Of a stretch of DNA of 64,000 nt, positions 25,571-34,575 are shown in pieces. The notes beneath the pieces were generated by a model. It saw only the letters and a list, made by a program, of their open reading frames with translations. It did no database searches and was not told where the DNA came from. Origin of the DNA: Micromonosporaceae bacterium KJ-029. GTDB lineage: Bacteria > Actinomycetota > Actinomycetes > Mycobacteriales > Micromonosporaceae. The position numbers and the translations under genes were made by a program. The stretch's first letter is position 1; each line of letters starts with the position of its first letter. Where the stretch lies: positions 496,001 to 560,000 of the forward strand of contig BIFP01000068.1 in the NCBI GenBank assembly GCA_005402585.1, read 5' to 3'.

Positions 25571-26152
25571 ATGGGGCTGGACAACGTCGCGGTCCAGTGG
25601 CCGCGGACCGGCCGCTTCTACGACCCGGTCGCTCCGGCCGAGTTCGTCGACTTCGGCGAGATCGTCGACGTCCCGGGAATCTCGGCACCGACCGCCGCGC
25701 TCGCCGAGCTGATCGCGAAGACAGGTACGGTCCGGGCCACCGCGTACACAGAGGTGGTGGATCTGGTCCTCGGGCTGGACGGTGTGCTCTACGCCACCGA
25801 GGCCGCCGCCGAGGACGAGGACCCGGTCATCGACCCGGACGGGTGCGCCTGGATCGCCGGCGGCATCGAGCGGTTCGTCGCCGCCCACCGCCCGCACGGC
25901 GAGGCGGTGACCTTCGACTCGGTCGGCATCGTGCTGCGCTCGTTGCTCGCCGACGGCCGCCTGGCCGAGCAGCAGCTGCGCTGGCTGGACAGCCGGCTCG
26001 ACGCCCTCCGCGACGACAGCGGAGCCGCGCCGCAGTGGACCTTCACCTGTGCCGAGCTGAGCGTGGTCGCCGCGTTCTACCGGCGCTGCGCCGATCGTGG
26101 TTTCGCCGTCTACGCCGAGTCGGCCGCGCCGCGCCGGGTGCCCCAGACGTAG
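25571..26152 (+). CDS. conserved-looking hypothetical protein
   Basis: 193 residues, soluble, acidic, no signal peptide or membrane helix. Strong third-position G+C and a good ribosome-binding site (GAGAGGTG, 7 bases before the ATG) support it. Alternating hydrophobic segments such as SVGIVLRSLLADGRL and TFTCAELSVVAAFYRRCADRGFAVYAES suggest a compact alpha/beta fold. I do not recognise the family. It is convergent with the broken MarR gene and divergent from gyrB. Confidence 0.75.
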   Translation: MGLDNVAVQWPRTGRFYDPVAPAEFVDFGEIVDVPGISAPTAALAELIAKTGTVRATAYTEVVDLVLGLDGVLYATEAAAEDEDPVIDPDGCAWIAGGIERFVAAHRPHGEAVTFDSVGIVLRSLLADGRLAEQQLRWLDSRLDALRDDSGAAPQWTFTCAELSVVAAFYRRCADRGFAVYAESAAPRRVPQT

Positions 26153-26163
26153 GCCGACGGCTT

Positions 26164-26183
26164 CCCCGGCACGTCCGCCGGGG
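26164..26183. terminator. convergent hairpin
   Basis: Arms CCCCGGC and GCCGGGG around ACGTCC, in the 32-base gap between the hypothetical gene and the MarR remnant. Confidence 0.5.
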
Positions 26184-26184
26184 C

Positions 26185-26514
26185 TCAACCGCCGGGGCGC
26201 TCGGGTGCGGGGCCGGTTCCGTGCGCTGTGGCGATGACCCGGGTGAGCGCGGTGTGCAGTTGCTCTAGCTCCGCCATCGGCAGACCGAGCCGGGCGACGA
26301 TCGCGGGCGGAATCTGCTCGGCCCGGATACGCAGCGCCTGGCCGCTGGCGGTCAGCGTGACGGCCAGGCTCCGCTCGTCTGCTGCGTCGCGCTCGCGGCG
26401 TACGTAGCCGTTCGCCTCCAGCCGCTTAAACAGCGGCGACAGCGTGCCAGGATCGAGTTGCAGCAGCCGGCTCAGCTCCCGTACGGAGGGCGGGGCGTGC
26501 TGCCAGAGACATCC
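26185..26514 (-). pseudogene. 5'-truncated OhrR/MarR-family regulator
   Basis: About 110 residues of a MarR/OhrR-type winged helix: SVRELSRLLQLDPGTLSPLF (recognition helix), KRLEANGYVRRERDAADERS (wing) and a C-terminal dimerisation helix. Family members carry 40-50 more residues at the N-terminus, including the redox Cys of OhrR and the first dimer helix. Here similarity begins abruptly at the LWQ that should end 'YLVMLVLWQ', no start codon precedes it in frame, and dciA ends 58 bases further upstream. A deletion fused this remnant to the dciA 3' flank, so it should be inactive. Confidence 0.7.
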
Positions 26515-26572
26515 CGCGTTTCCCGGGCAGCGGACGGACCCGGCGCGCGGCGGGCGAGCGATCTGGGGCGGG

Positions 26573-27211
26573 TCAGCCGTAGGTGTCGCGGGGGCCACGG
26601 CCGCGTACCCGGCGAGGGCCCCGGGACCAGGACGGCGCGGCCGGGCCGTGGATGTGCAGCTTGCGTACCACGTTGTGGCCGATCTCACGGGCGATCTGCT
26701 GCAGCAGCGAGCCGGCGAGCAGGCGCAGTTGGGTCGCCCAGGCGGTGGATCGGGCCTCCACGGTCAGCTCGCCGTTCTCCAGTTTCACCGGCCGGCTGTG
26801 TTGGGCCACCTCCGGCCCGACCACCCGTTCCCAGGCGCCAAAGACCGTCGCCTCGGCGGCCGGCTGCTGCCAGCCACGGGCCTTCACCAGCCGGTCCAGC
26901 ACCACACCGAGCAGTTGGGGGTCACGCGGGTCCGGCCCCGGGCCGGAGTAACCCCGCAACCGGCGCTCCCCACCCTCGCCGCCGGCCGTGCCGCGCCGAC
27001 GGGTCCGACCCGCCGCCTCGCGTCGGGCCTTCGCCGCGTCCAGCACCGCACGCGCCAGCTGCGGCCCGGACACCCCCTCGGGTCCACCGGCGGTCGGCCC
27101 GGCCTCGGCCGCCCCCGCGCCGCTACCGCTCGCCGGGCCGGTGGCCGGGGCGGCGCCGGTGGTCGGGACCGGACCGGAACCGGCCGGAGGGCGTTGCGGC
27201 TCATCCGGCAC
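26573..27211 (-). CDS. dciA: DciA-type DUF721 protein (helicase-loading factor)
   Basis: 212 residues. A Pro/Ala/Gly-rich N-terminal half is followed by the DUF721 domain (about 95-190: GVVLDRLVKARGWQQPAAEATVFGAWERVVG..., KLENGELTVEARSTAWATQLRLL). DciA proteins interact with the replicative helicase in bacteria without DnaC/DnaI. The GTG at 27211 overlaps the recF 3' end by 11 bases, so it is co-translated with recF, the usual place for this gene in actinobacteria. Confidence 0.88.
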   Translation of the reverse strand: MPDEPQRPPAGSGPVPTTGAAPATGPASGSGAGAAEAGPTAGGPEGVSGPQLARAVLDAAKARREAAGRTRRRGTAGGEGGERRLRGYSGPGPDPRDPQLLGVVLDRLVKARGWQQPAAEATVFGAWERVVGPEVAQHSRPVKLENGELTVEARSTAWATQLRLLAGSLLQQIAREIGHNVVRKLHIHGPAAPSWSRGPRRVRGRGPRDTYG

Positions 27212-28334
27212 GACGCACCACTCCCTCGGCCACCTGATACCGGGCGCCACGCAGGGCGGCCGGCACGTCGTCGGCGACCGCGCAGGTCACCAGCAGTTGA
27301 CTCGCCCCGCCTACCAGCTCGGCCAGCCGGTCCCGCCGCCCGGCGTCCAACTCGGCGAAGACATCGTCGAGCACCAGCACCGGTTCGATGCCGTCGCCGC
27401 GGAGCAGGTCGTAGCCGGCCAGCCGGAGGGCGAGCGCGTACGACCAGGACTCGCCATGGCTGGCGTACCCCTTGGCGGGCAACGGGCCGAGGCTGAGCGT
27501 GAGGTCGTCGCGGTGCGGGCCGACCAGCGTGGTGCCCCGCTCGATCTCGGCGGCGCGGGACTCCTCCAGCGCCGCGGCGAGCACCCCCGCAAGGACCTCC
27601 CGGTCGGTGGTGGGCTCGGCCAGCTCCACCGACGGCCGGTACGCGATCCCCGCGGCGCCGCGCCCGGCGGCCACCGCGTCGTACGTCTTGGCGACGTGCG
27701 GGGTCAACGCGGCGACCAGTTCCAACCGGCCGGCGAGCAGTTCGGCGCCGTGCCGGGCCAGATGGGTGTCCCAGACCGCGAGGGTGGACAGGTCGCCGCC
27801 CCGCGACCCGCCGGTCTTGCGGGCCAGGTACGCGGTGCGCAGCAGCGCGTTGCGCTGCTTGACCACCCGGTCGTAGTCGGCGCGCACGCCCGCGTACCGG
27901 GGCTGGCGCAGCACCAGCAGATCGTCGAGGTAACGGCGGCGCTCGGCCGGGTCACCCCGGACGAGTTCGAGATCCTCCGGAGCGAAAAGCACCAGCCGTA
28001 GTGCGCCGAGCACGTCCCTTGCCCGACGGGCCGGGGACCGGCCGAGCCGGGCTCGGTTGGCCCGGCCCGGGACGATCTCCAGCTCGACGAGCAGTTCCCG
28101 GCCGTCATGCACCACCGCGCAGCGAATCACCGCCGCGGCGGCGCCCATCCGCACCAGCGGCGCGTCCGTGGCGACCCGGTGCGAGTCCAGCGTCGCCACG
28201 TATCCCAGCGCCTCGACCAGATTGGTCTTGCCGACCCCGTTGGCGCCAATCAGGACGTTCGGCCCCGGTTCGAGGTCGACATCGACCCGCTCGTACGAGC
28301 GGAAGTCGACCAGTTCGAGCCGGCGGACGTACAC
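27201..28334 (-). CDS. recF: DNA replication and repair protein RecF
   Basis: 377 residues. SMC-like ATPase that helps load RecA at gapped DNA. Walker A is GANGVGKT (about residues 32-39), the ABC signature lies in YALALRLAGYDLL, and Walker B is PVLVLDDVFAELD. GTG start at 28334. It follows gnd by 16 bases and overlaps dciA. Confidence 0.97.
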   Translation of the reverse strand: MYVRRLELVDFRSYERVDVDLEPGPNVLIGANGVGKTNLVEALGYVATLDSHRVATDAPLVRMGAAAAVIRCAVVHDGRELLVELEIVPGRANRARLGRSPARRARDVLGALRLVLFAPEDLELVRGDPAERRRYLDDLLVLRQPRYAGVRADYDRVVKQRNALLRTAYLARKTGGSRGGDLSTLAVWDTHLARHGAELLAGRLELVAALTPHVAKTYDAVAAGRGAAGIAYRPSVELAEPTTDREVLAGVLAAALEESRAAEIERGTTLVGPHRDDLTLSLGPLPAKGYASHGESWSYALALRLAGYDLLRGDGIEPVLVLDDVFAELDAGRRDRLAELVGGASQLLVTCAVADDVPAALRGARYQVAEGVVRRAG

Positions 28335-28350
28335 GGGGGTGGGTGGCCGG

Positions 28351-29223
28351 TCAGCGCTTGCGGACGGCGTGCCCGCCGAACTGCTGGCGCAGCGCGGAGA
28401 CGGCCTTCATCGCCGGCGAGTCGTCCTGCCGGGAGGCGAACCGGGCGAACAGCGACGCGGTGATGACGTTGAGCGGCACGGCGAGCCGGACCGCCTCGTC
28501 CACCGTCCAGCGGCCCTCGCCGGTGTCCTCGGTGTAGGCGCTCAGCTGGGTAAGCTCCGGGTCCTCCTCAAGCGCACGATCGAGCAGGTCCAGCAGCCAG
28601 GAGCGGACCACGGTGCCCTCCCGCCAGGACTTGATCACACCCGGCACGTTCGTCACCAGCTCGGAGGCGGCCATCAGCTCGTAGCCCTCCGCGTAGGCGT
28701 GCATCAGGCCGTACTCGATGCCGTTGTGCACCATCTTGGCGTAGTGGCCGGCACCGACCGGACCGGCGTGCACGAAGCCGAACTCGCCCTCGGGCTTGAG
28801 CGCGTCGAAGATCGGCATCAGCCGCTCGACGTGTTCCTCGGCGCCACCGACCATCAGGGCGTAGCCGTTCTGCCGGCCCCAGACGCCGCCGGACACCCCC
28901 ACGTCGACATAGCCGATGCCGCGCTCGTTGAGCCGTATCGCCCGGGGGGCGTCGTCGCTGAACCGCGAGTTGCCGCCGTCGATGATCAAATCGCCCTCGC
29001 CGAGCACCTCGGCCAGTTCGTCGATGGTCTTGTCGGTAACGGCGGCGGGCACCATCACCCAGACCGCCCGCGGGGCATTCAGCTTCTCGGCCAGTTCGGC
29101 CACGCTCGCGACGTCGCTCAGCTCTATGTTGTGGTCGAGACCGACCACCTCGTGCCCGGAGGTGCGCAACCGCTCACGCATGTTGCCACCCATCCGGCCG
29201 AGTCCTACCAGGCCGAGCTGCAT
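28351..29223 (-). CDS. gnd: 6-phosphogluconate dehydrogenase, decarboxylating, short form
   Basis: 290 residues, the short YqeC/Gnd form that oxidises and decarboxylates 6-phosphogluconate to ribulose 5-phosphate. The Rossmann motif GLVGLGRMGGNM stands at the N-terminus, the substrate-binding GGNSRF and DVGVSGGVWG segments are present, and the catalytic Lys is in GAGHYAKMVHNGIEYGLM. ATG at 29223 follows AAAGAG. Location between dnaN and recF is the usual actinobacterial arrangement. Confidence 0.95.
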   Translation of the reverse strand: MQLGLVGLGRMGGNMRERLRTSGHEVVGLDHNIELSDVASVAELAEKLNAPRAVWVMVPAAVTDKTIDELAEVLGEGDLIIDGGNSRFSDDAPRAIRLNERGIGYVDVGVSGGVWGRQNGYALMVGGAEEHVERLMPIFDALKPEGEFGFVHAGPVGAGHYAKMVHNGIEYGLMHAYAEGYELMAASELVTNVPGVIKSWREGTVVRSWLLDLLDRALEEDPELTQLSAYTEDTGEGRWTVDEAVRLAVPLNVITASLFARFASRQDDSPAMKAVSALRQQFGGHAVRKR

Positions 29224-29263
29224 CTCTTTCTTACCTTTCGTGGGTGCGGGTGTGCTCTGCCGA

Positions 29264-30397
29264 TCAGCGGGACACGCGGATCGGCATGATGAGGTACCGG
29301 TACCCAGGGATGAGCTCGCCATCCTCCCCGGCGGGGGAAATCACCGCGGGCTTGAAGGCGTCGACGAACTGCAACACGGCGAACTGGGCCCCGAGGTTGG
29401 CCAGTCCGTCGATGAGGTACTGCGGGTTGAAACCAATGGTAAGCGGCTCGCCGGTGAAGGTCGCCTCCATGGCCTCGCTGGCCCGCGCCTCCTCGGTGCC
29501 GCCGGCCTCGACCACCAGGCCGTCAGAGCTGAAGCTGAGCAGCACCGGGGTGGTCCGCTCGGCGACCAGGGCGACCCGCTTGACCACCTCGATCAGGGTG
29601 CTGACCGGTACCCGGGCGTCCGCGTTGTGGGTGGCCGGAAAGAGCGAACGCACCGGTGGGTAGTTGGCGCCGTCGAGCAGTCGGCTGGTGGTCCGCCGGG
29701 TGCCGCCGGAGAAACCGATCATTCCTTCGCCGGCCGAGCCCTGGGACAGGGCCAGGGTGACCTGGCCGCCGAGCGGGCCGAGGGTCTTGGCGGTGTCGTT
29801 GAGCGTACGCGCCGGCACCAGCGCGTTGATGCTGATCTCCGGGTCGTCCGGGTTCCAGTCCATCTCGCGTAGGGCCAGCCGGTAGCGGTCGGTGGCGAGC
29901 ATGGCCAGGGTGCTTCCGGACAACTCGACCCGGACGCCGGTCATCATCGGCAGCGTCTCGTCCCGGCTGGCGGCGATCGCCACCTGCGCCACTGCGGCGG
30001 CGAAGGCGGCCGCGTCGACGGTGCCAGCGCTCGCCGGCATCTCGGGCAGGCTCGGATAGTCCTCCACCGGCATGGTGGGCAGGGTGAACCGGGCACTGCC
30101 GCAGACCAGTTCGAGGTGTGCGCCCACCGCGGCGATGTCGACCGGCTTGGCCGGCAGCGCTTTGGTGATCTCGGCGAGCAGGCGCCCAGAGACCAGTGCA
30201 GCGCCGTCGGCGTCGCCCTGCACCTCCACGGTCACCTGGCTGGAGACCTCGTAGTCAAAGCCGGAAACCTGCAGTCGGCCATCGGTGACGCGGAGCATCA
30301 CGCCGGCCAGCACCGGTACGGACGGCCGGTTGGGCAGACTCTTCGCGGTCCAGGCCACGGCCTCGGCGAGCGCGTCGCGCTCCACTCGGAATTTCAT
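29264..30397 (-). CDS. dnaN: DNA polymerase III sliding clamp (beta)
   Basis: 377 residues: three consecutive clamp domains forming a ring dimer. Typical segments are KSLPNRPSVPVLAGVML, the strand TMPVEDYPSLPEMP, ATDRYRLALREM and the C-terminal hydrophobic-pocket end YLIMPIRVSR. The ATG at 30397 has GGAGG 6 bases upstream and starts exactly at MKFRVERDALAEAV, where the family begins. It lies at the edge of oriC. Confidence 0.97.
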   Translation of the reverse strand: MKFRVERDALAEAVAWTAKSLPNRPSVPVLAGVMLRVTDGRLQVSGFDYEVSSQVTVEVQGDADGAALVSGRLLAEITKALPAKPVDIAAVGAHLELVCGSARFTLPTMPVEDYPSLPEMPASAGTVDAAAFAAAVAQVAIAASRDETLPMMTGVRVELSGSTLAMLATDRYRLALREMDWNPDDPEISINALVPARTLNDTAKTLGPLGGQVTLALSQGSAGEGMIGFSGGTRRTTSRLLDGANYPPVRSLFPATHNADARVPVSTLIEVVKRVALVAERTTPVLLSFSSDGLVVEAGGTEEARASEAMEATFTGEPLTIGFNPQYLIDGLANLGAQFAVLQFVDAFKPAVISPAGEDGELIPGYRYLIMPIRVSR

Positions 30398-31225
30398 CAA
30401 TGCCTCCGCGTCGACGTCGACGTCGTCAACTCTCTCATGCCGGACGCTGCCCACCGACCCGCCTGGTGTGCGGGTACCCATCGCACCTTAGGGCGCGAGG
30501 GTATCGGCTGTGCGCCCGACCCCGTGGATCGTGTCGCTGCTGACGGTCTCTTCGGCAGCAGTCGGCCGATCCACAGGAAGTCCAACGGTGATGATTGGTT
30601 TTCGTTCTTTTAGAAGAGATAACTCATCGTCTTCATCGCACCTGTGCAAACTGTGGAGAACCCGCGTCAGGGCAGGTCAGACACGTTATCCACCGGTGGT
30701 TTTGCTGTGGAGAAGCAGGGGTACAACCGGGCCGGCGGTCCACAGGTGGCTCTCGCCCACCCGGTTGTCCACCGTCGTCCACCGGTTGTCCACCGGTAAT
30801 CCACCGACTTTCTCCCCAGTCCTGTGGATGGTCCGGGCCGCCCCGAACGCCGTAATCCCCAGAACCTTCAACAGGTCGCCCACAGGCGGGTCGCCGTCGG
30901 TGGACAGAGCGATCGGTTGTCCCCAGCTGTCCCCAGGCGTCCACAGCGTTGTCCCCAGGGTTTCTCCACAGGCTGTGGGTAACTGGATGCCAACTTAGCG
31001 TGGCTGTCCACCGGCGGTGGACAGCGAGCTGTGGACAACGATCGTGGGACTGGGCGGACACGGCTTCGATGATGTGGTCTACACCTCGTCGAGGGTCAAC
31101 CGTCGAGCGCGCAAAGGCCCGGCCGGAGTTCCGGCCGGGCCGTCGGGTGGCGGCGCCGAGAGGGCGTACGGGACGACGACCTCAGCTCGGCGCGTCTGGC
31201 GTGGTGCCGCGACCTGAAGTCGCGC
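30398..31225. other. oriC: dnaA-dnaN intergenic region with oriC
   Basis: Chromosomal replication origin. At least a dozen 9-mers close to TTRTCCACM lie between about 30567 and 31038, in both orientations, including TTATCCACC at 30686, TTGTCCACC at 30765 and 30786, and a perfect TGTGGACAA at 31030. A visibly AT-rich stretch at about 30588-30640 on the dnaN side could be the DNA-unwinding element. Boxes are closely packed and often degenerate, as in other actinobacterial origins. No gene is predicted in it. Confidence 0.93.
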
Positions 31226-33049
31226 TCAGGTGTTCTGCTTGATCCGGTTGGTCAGCTCGGCGATCTGGTTGTAGAGAGAGCGCCGTTCGGCCATCTGTTG
31301 ACGGATTTTGCGGTCGGCGTGCATCACAGTGGTGTGGTCCCGTCCGCCGAACGCCTGACCGATCCGGGGCAGCGACAGGTCGGTCAGCTCCCGACACAGG
31401 TACATGGCGACCTGGCGGGCGTTGACCAGAACCCGGGAGCGGGAGTGCCCGCGCAGGTCCTCCAGGCTGACCCCGAAGTAGTCGGCGGTGGAGACCATGA
31501 TCTGGTCGGCGGTGATCTCCGGGCCGGCGCCGTCCGGGATGAAGTCGCGCAGCACCTCCTCGGCCAGCGACAGCTCCACGTTCGAGCGGGTCAAGCTGGC
31601 GAAGGCGGTGACCCGGATCAGCGCCCCCTCCAGTTCCCGGATCGAGTTCGACACCCGGGAGGCGATGAACTCCAGTACGTCCGGCGGGGCGTACAGCCGC
31701 TCCTGGGCCGCCTTCTTCTGCAGGATGGCGATCCGGGTCTCCAGGTCCGGTGGCTGGATGTCGGCGAGCAGACCCCACTCGAACCGGGTCCGCAGCCGGT
31801 CCTCCAGCGTCGCCAGCTGCTTCGGCGAGCGGTCGGAGGTGATGACGATCTGCTTGTTGGCGTTGTGCAGCGTGTTGAAGGTGTGGAAGAACTCCTCCTG
31901 GGTCCGCTCGCGGTTCTCCAGGAACTGGATGTCGTCGATCAGCAGGATGTCGACGTCGCGGTAGCGGCGCTGGAACGCACTGGTCTTGTCGTCCCGCAGC
32001 GAGTTGATGAAGTCGTTGGTGAACTCCTCGGTCGAGACGTACCGGACCGAGCGGGCGTTGCCCAACGTGGTGGCGTAGTGCCCGATGGCGTGCAGCAGGT
32101 GGGTCTTGCCCAACCCGGAGCTGCCGTAGATGAACAGCGGGTTGTACGCCTTGGCCGGCGACTCGGCCACGGCCACCGAGGCGGCGTGTGCAAACCGGTT
32201 CGACGAGCCGATGACGAACGTCTCGAACATGTACTTCGGGTTGAGCCGGTTGCCGCCGCTGTCCGCACCCGCCGACAATCGCCGGTCGTCCCGGGGTCGG
32301 TGATCCGCGCTGCCGCGGCCCGGCCCACTGTCGGTGCCACCGTCGGTCGGCAGGGCCCGGATGACGTGTTGATCCCGGGGTGAGACACCGGACTCCTCGC
32401 CGAACCGGGTGCGGAAGCCGCGCGGGCCGGCGGGCGGCGGGTCCAGGCGCCCGACCTGCTCGTTGAGGCCGAGTCGGTCAACGGGCCGTCGGGACGCCTC
32501 AGCCGACCGCTCGGGCGGCTCGACGAACGCGGCACCGAAGAGTGCCTCCTGGCCGTCGGCCGTGGGTGGGCCGATGCGGGGGCCGCTCTCGGCCGGCGGT
32601 GCGTCCAGGCCGGGCCGGTCGAACCGACCCGGGTGGGGCTGCTCGGGGATGAGCGGCAGCTGTTGCCGGCCGTCCTCGGTGGTCGGGTTCGGGTTTGCCG
32701 CGCCGTCGAAGCCGACCGGGGCGCCGTCGTGGTCGCCGGGGCCCGGCTCGGGCGTGCCGCGGTAGACCGTGCCCGGAGCGCGCCCGTCCTCCGGTACGCG
32801 GACGGTCACCGCGACCTGGATCGGCCGGCCCAACCGGCGGGTGAGCGCCTCGGTGATGGCCGGCCGCAACCGCGACTCGATTACGTCCCGGGTGAAGGCG
32901 TCCGGCACCGACAGCAGGACGGTGTCCTCGACGATGGCCCGCAGCCGGGTCAGCCGCAGGTACGCCCGCTGTTGCGCGGAGATGATCTCGTCGGCGAGTT
33001 CGTCCGTGGTCGCCGTCCACACCGCGGCAAGGTCGGTCGTACCGGCCAC
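31226..33049 (-). CDS. dnaA: chromosomal replication initiator DnaA
   Basis: 607 residues. Domain I (about 1-85) begins AGTTDLAAVWTATTDELADE; domain II is a long Pro/Gly/Asp-rich linker up to about 260, characteristic of actinobacteria; domain III is the AAA+ ATPase with Walker A GSSGLGKTH and Walker B ILLIDDIQF; domain IV contains the DnaA signature GGRDHTTVMHADRKI for box binding. The GTG at 33049 is preferred because homology starts there and a purine-rich GAGGGGGTGG lies about 8 bases upstream; an ATG at 33169 would add 40 unlikely residues. Confidence 0.96.
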   Translation of the reverse strand: MAGTTDLAAVWTATTDELADEIISAQQRAYLRLTRLRAIVEDTVLLSVPDAFTRDVIESRLRPAITEALTRRLGRPIQVAVTVRVPEDGRAPGTVYRGTPEPGPGDHDGAPVGFDGAANPNPTTEDGRQQLPLIPEQPHPGRFDRPGLDAPPAESGPRIGPPTADGQEALFGAAFVEPPERSAEASRRPVDRLGLNEQVGRLDPPPAGPRGFRTRFGEESGVSPRDQHVIRALPTDGGTDSGPGRGSADHRPRDDRRLSAGADSGGNRLNPKYMFETFVIGSSNRFAHAASVAVAESPAKAYNPLFIYGSSGLGKTHLLHAIGHYATTLGNARSVRYVSTEEFTNDFINSLRDDKTSAFQRRYRDVDILLIDDIQFLENRERTQEEFFHTFNTLHNANKQIVITSDRSPKQLATLEDRLRTRFEWGLLADIQPPDLETRIAILQKKAAQERLYAPPDVLEFIASRVSNSIRELEGALIRVTAFASLTRSNVELSLAEEVLRDFIPDGAGPEITADQIMVSTADYFGVSLEDLRGHSRSRVLVNARQVAMYLCRELTDLSLPRIGQAFGGRDHTTVMHADRKIRQQMAERRSLYNQIAELTNRIKQNT

Positions 33050-33698
33050 CGTCGTGCCACCCCCTCGCCTCTGCTCCCGGACGCCGCCGTCCCCCTGGCC
33101 GTCCGGGGGCCGGGTACCGAGCGGGCGTGACCTCTCACCCACCCGGACGTCCCACCGGTCGTCCTCCACAAGTTATCCACAGCCTGTGTACCGACCGATT
33201 GTGGCCGCCCACCGGGCGCGGGTCGGACCTGCCCCCTGCCGTGGCCGGGCGCTGAAGCGGGTTCACCGTGCCGAACGATTCACTACCGTGTCCGGTCTTG
33301 CCTGCCGGCGACATCCCGGGTCTGGAGACGCTGACCGCAATCGGGCACGGTAACAGCGTTGTCGCCGCATCATCAACCGTCGACGCGCCTGGCCCCTTGT
33401 CGGCATCAGCGAAAACCACCGCTTCGGTCGCCCTCCGTCGCAGGTCCCCGCCCAGGTGGGCCGGTTTGACGCTGATTGCACCCCAACCTAGGCTGGAGGG
33501 GCTGCTCTCACGCCCTCTGCTAGGGTGATGGGTGCTTGCTGCCCGCCGCCGCTCCCCGCATCGTCGAGGTTATGCGGAGGTTCGGGGAGGCACTGCGCCG
33601 CCCGGGCAGCACCGATCGGGGCCACCACAGCGGCGGCCTGGACCACCACGACCCTGGCGTTCCCTCGCCTGGGGCCGTCCGACAACGGAGAGCCTGAC
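33050..33698. other. divergent dnaA-rpmH promoter region
   Basis: 649 bases without a gene. It holds a perfect DnaA box TTATCCACA at 33173-33181 (plus strand), which lies in the leader or promoter of dnaA and fits autoregulation, and the rpmH promoter at 33466-33494. About 200 bases of leader separate that promoter from rpmH. Confidence 0.7.
33466..33494 (+). promoter_or_regulatory. rpmH promoter
   Basis: -35 TTGACG at 33466-33471, 17-base spacer, -10 TAGGCT at 33489-33494: a good housekeeping-sigma promoter reading toward rpmH-rnpA-yidD-yidC. Confidence 0.75.
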
Positions 33699-33836
33699 GT
33701 GAGCAAGCGCACCTATCAGCCGAACAACCGCCGGCGCGCGAAGACCCACGGCTTCCGGCTGCGCATGCGCACCCGGGCCGGCCGCGCCATCCTTTCGACC
33801 CGTCGCGCCAAGGGCCGCGCCCGCCTGTCGGCCTGA
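33699..33836 (+). CDS. rpmH: 50S ribosomal protein L34
   Basis: 45 residues, full length: SKRTYQPNNRRRAKTHGFR then MRTRAGRAILSTRRAKGR. Highly basic ribosomal protein. GTG start with GGAG 8 bases upstream. First gene of the rpmH-rnpA-yidD-yidC operon. Confidence 0.97.
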   Translation: MSKRTYQPNNRRRAKTHGFRLRMRTRAGRAILSTRRAKGRARLSA

Positions 33837-33862
33837 GGCCGACTGGGGCCGCTCTGCGGGAC

Positions 33863-34288
33863 GTGGCAGTCGTGCTGGCAGCCGCGCAGCGACTGCGGCG
33901 CAGTAGCGACTTCGCCGCAGCGGTTCGTGGTGGCCGTCGGGCCGGTCGGGGCACGCTGGTCGTCCATCTGACCCTGCCGCCCGGCACGTCGGAAGCCGAA
34001 GACGTAGCGCCGAAACCGGCGCGGGGCGGTGCGGAGGAAGACTCCGCGCCGATCTCCCGCGCCGGTTTCGTGGTTTCCAAGGCGGTCGGGTCCGCGGTGG
34101 TCCGGAACAAGGTCCGCCGTCGGCTTCGGCATCTGGTCCGGGACCGGCTCGCCACCCTGCCGGCCGGAAGCACCCTCGTCGTACGCGCGCAGCCGCCAGC
34201 GGCCGACGCCACGTATCAGCGGCTCGGGGCCGACCTGGACGGCGCGCTTACCGCTGCCCGGTCCGGCCGAGGGCGGCGGCCGCGGTGA
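33863..34288 (+). CDS. rnpA: ribonuclease P protein component
   Basis: 141 residues. The basic RNR motif region GSAVVRNKVRRRLRHLVRDR is intact; N-terminal LRRSSDFAAAVRGGRRAGR matches the family. Between the second strand and AGFVVSKAVG there is an acidic, Ala/Pro-rich insert of about 23 residues (residues 42-65) absent from most homologues. GTG at 33863; a second GTG three codons later is possible. The stop overlaps yidD by 4 bases. Confidence 0.93.
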   Translation: MAVVLAAAQRLRRSSDFAAAVRGGRRAGRGTLVVHLTLPPGTSEAEDVAPKPARGGAEEDSAPISRAGFVVSKAVGSAVVRNKVRRRLRHLVRDRLATLPAGSTLVVRAQPPAADATYQRLGADLDGALTAARSGRGRRPR

Positions 34289-34572
34289 ACACCGAACCGA
34301 CACCGCCCCGCCCGGCTACCACGGGTGCCCGGGTGCTGACGCTACCCATCATCGCGTACCGTCGGTGGATAAGTCCGGCGCTGCCGGCCCGCTGTCGGTT
34401 CTACCCGTCATGCAGCGCGTACGCCCTCGAGGCGGTAGCCCGCCACGGCGCGCTCAGGGGAACCGGTTTGACGGTCCGGCGGCTGTCACGCTGCCACCCA
34501 TTCAATCCTGGTGGATACGACCCGGTGCCGGAGCCGGGCGGCCGCCGATCTGCCGACGTGACTGGAGCCTGA
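34285..34572 (+). CDS. yidD: membrane protein insertion efficiency factor YidD
   Basis: 95 residues. The family core IIAYRRWISPALPARCRFYP, SCSAYALEAVARHGALRG and RCHPFNPGGYDPVP is complete, with three conserved Cys. It acts at the inner face of the membrane together with YidC. GTG start inside the rnpA stop (GTGA). Confidence 0.95.
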   Translation: MNTEPTPPRPATTGARVLTLPIIAYRRWISPALPARCRFYPSCSAYALEAVARHGALRGTGLTVRRLSRCHPFNPGGYDPVPEPGGRRSADVTGA

Positions 34573-34575
34573 GAA

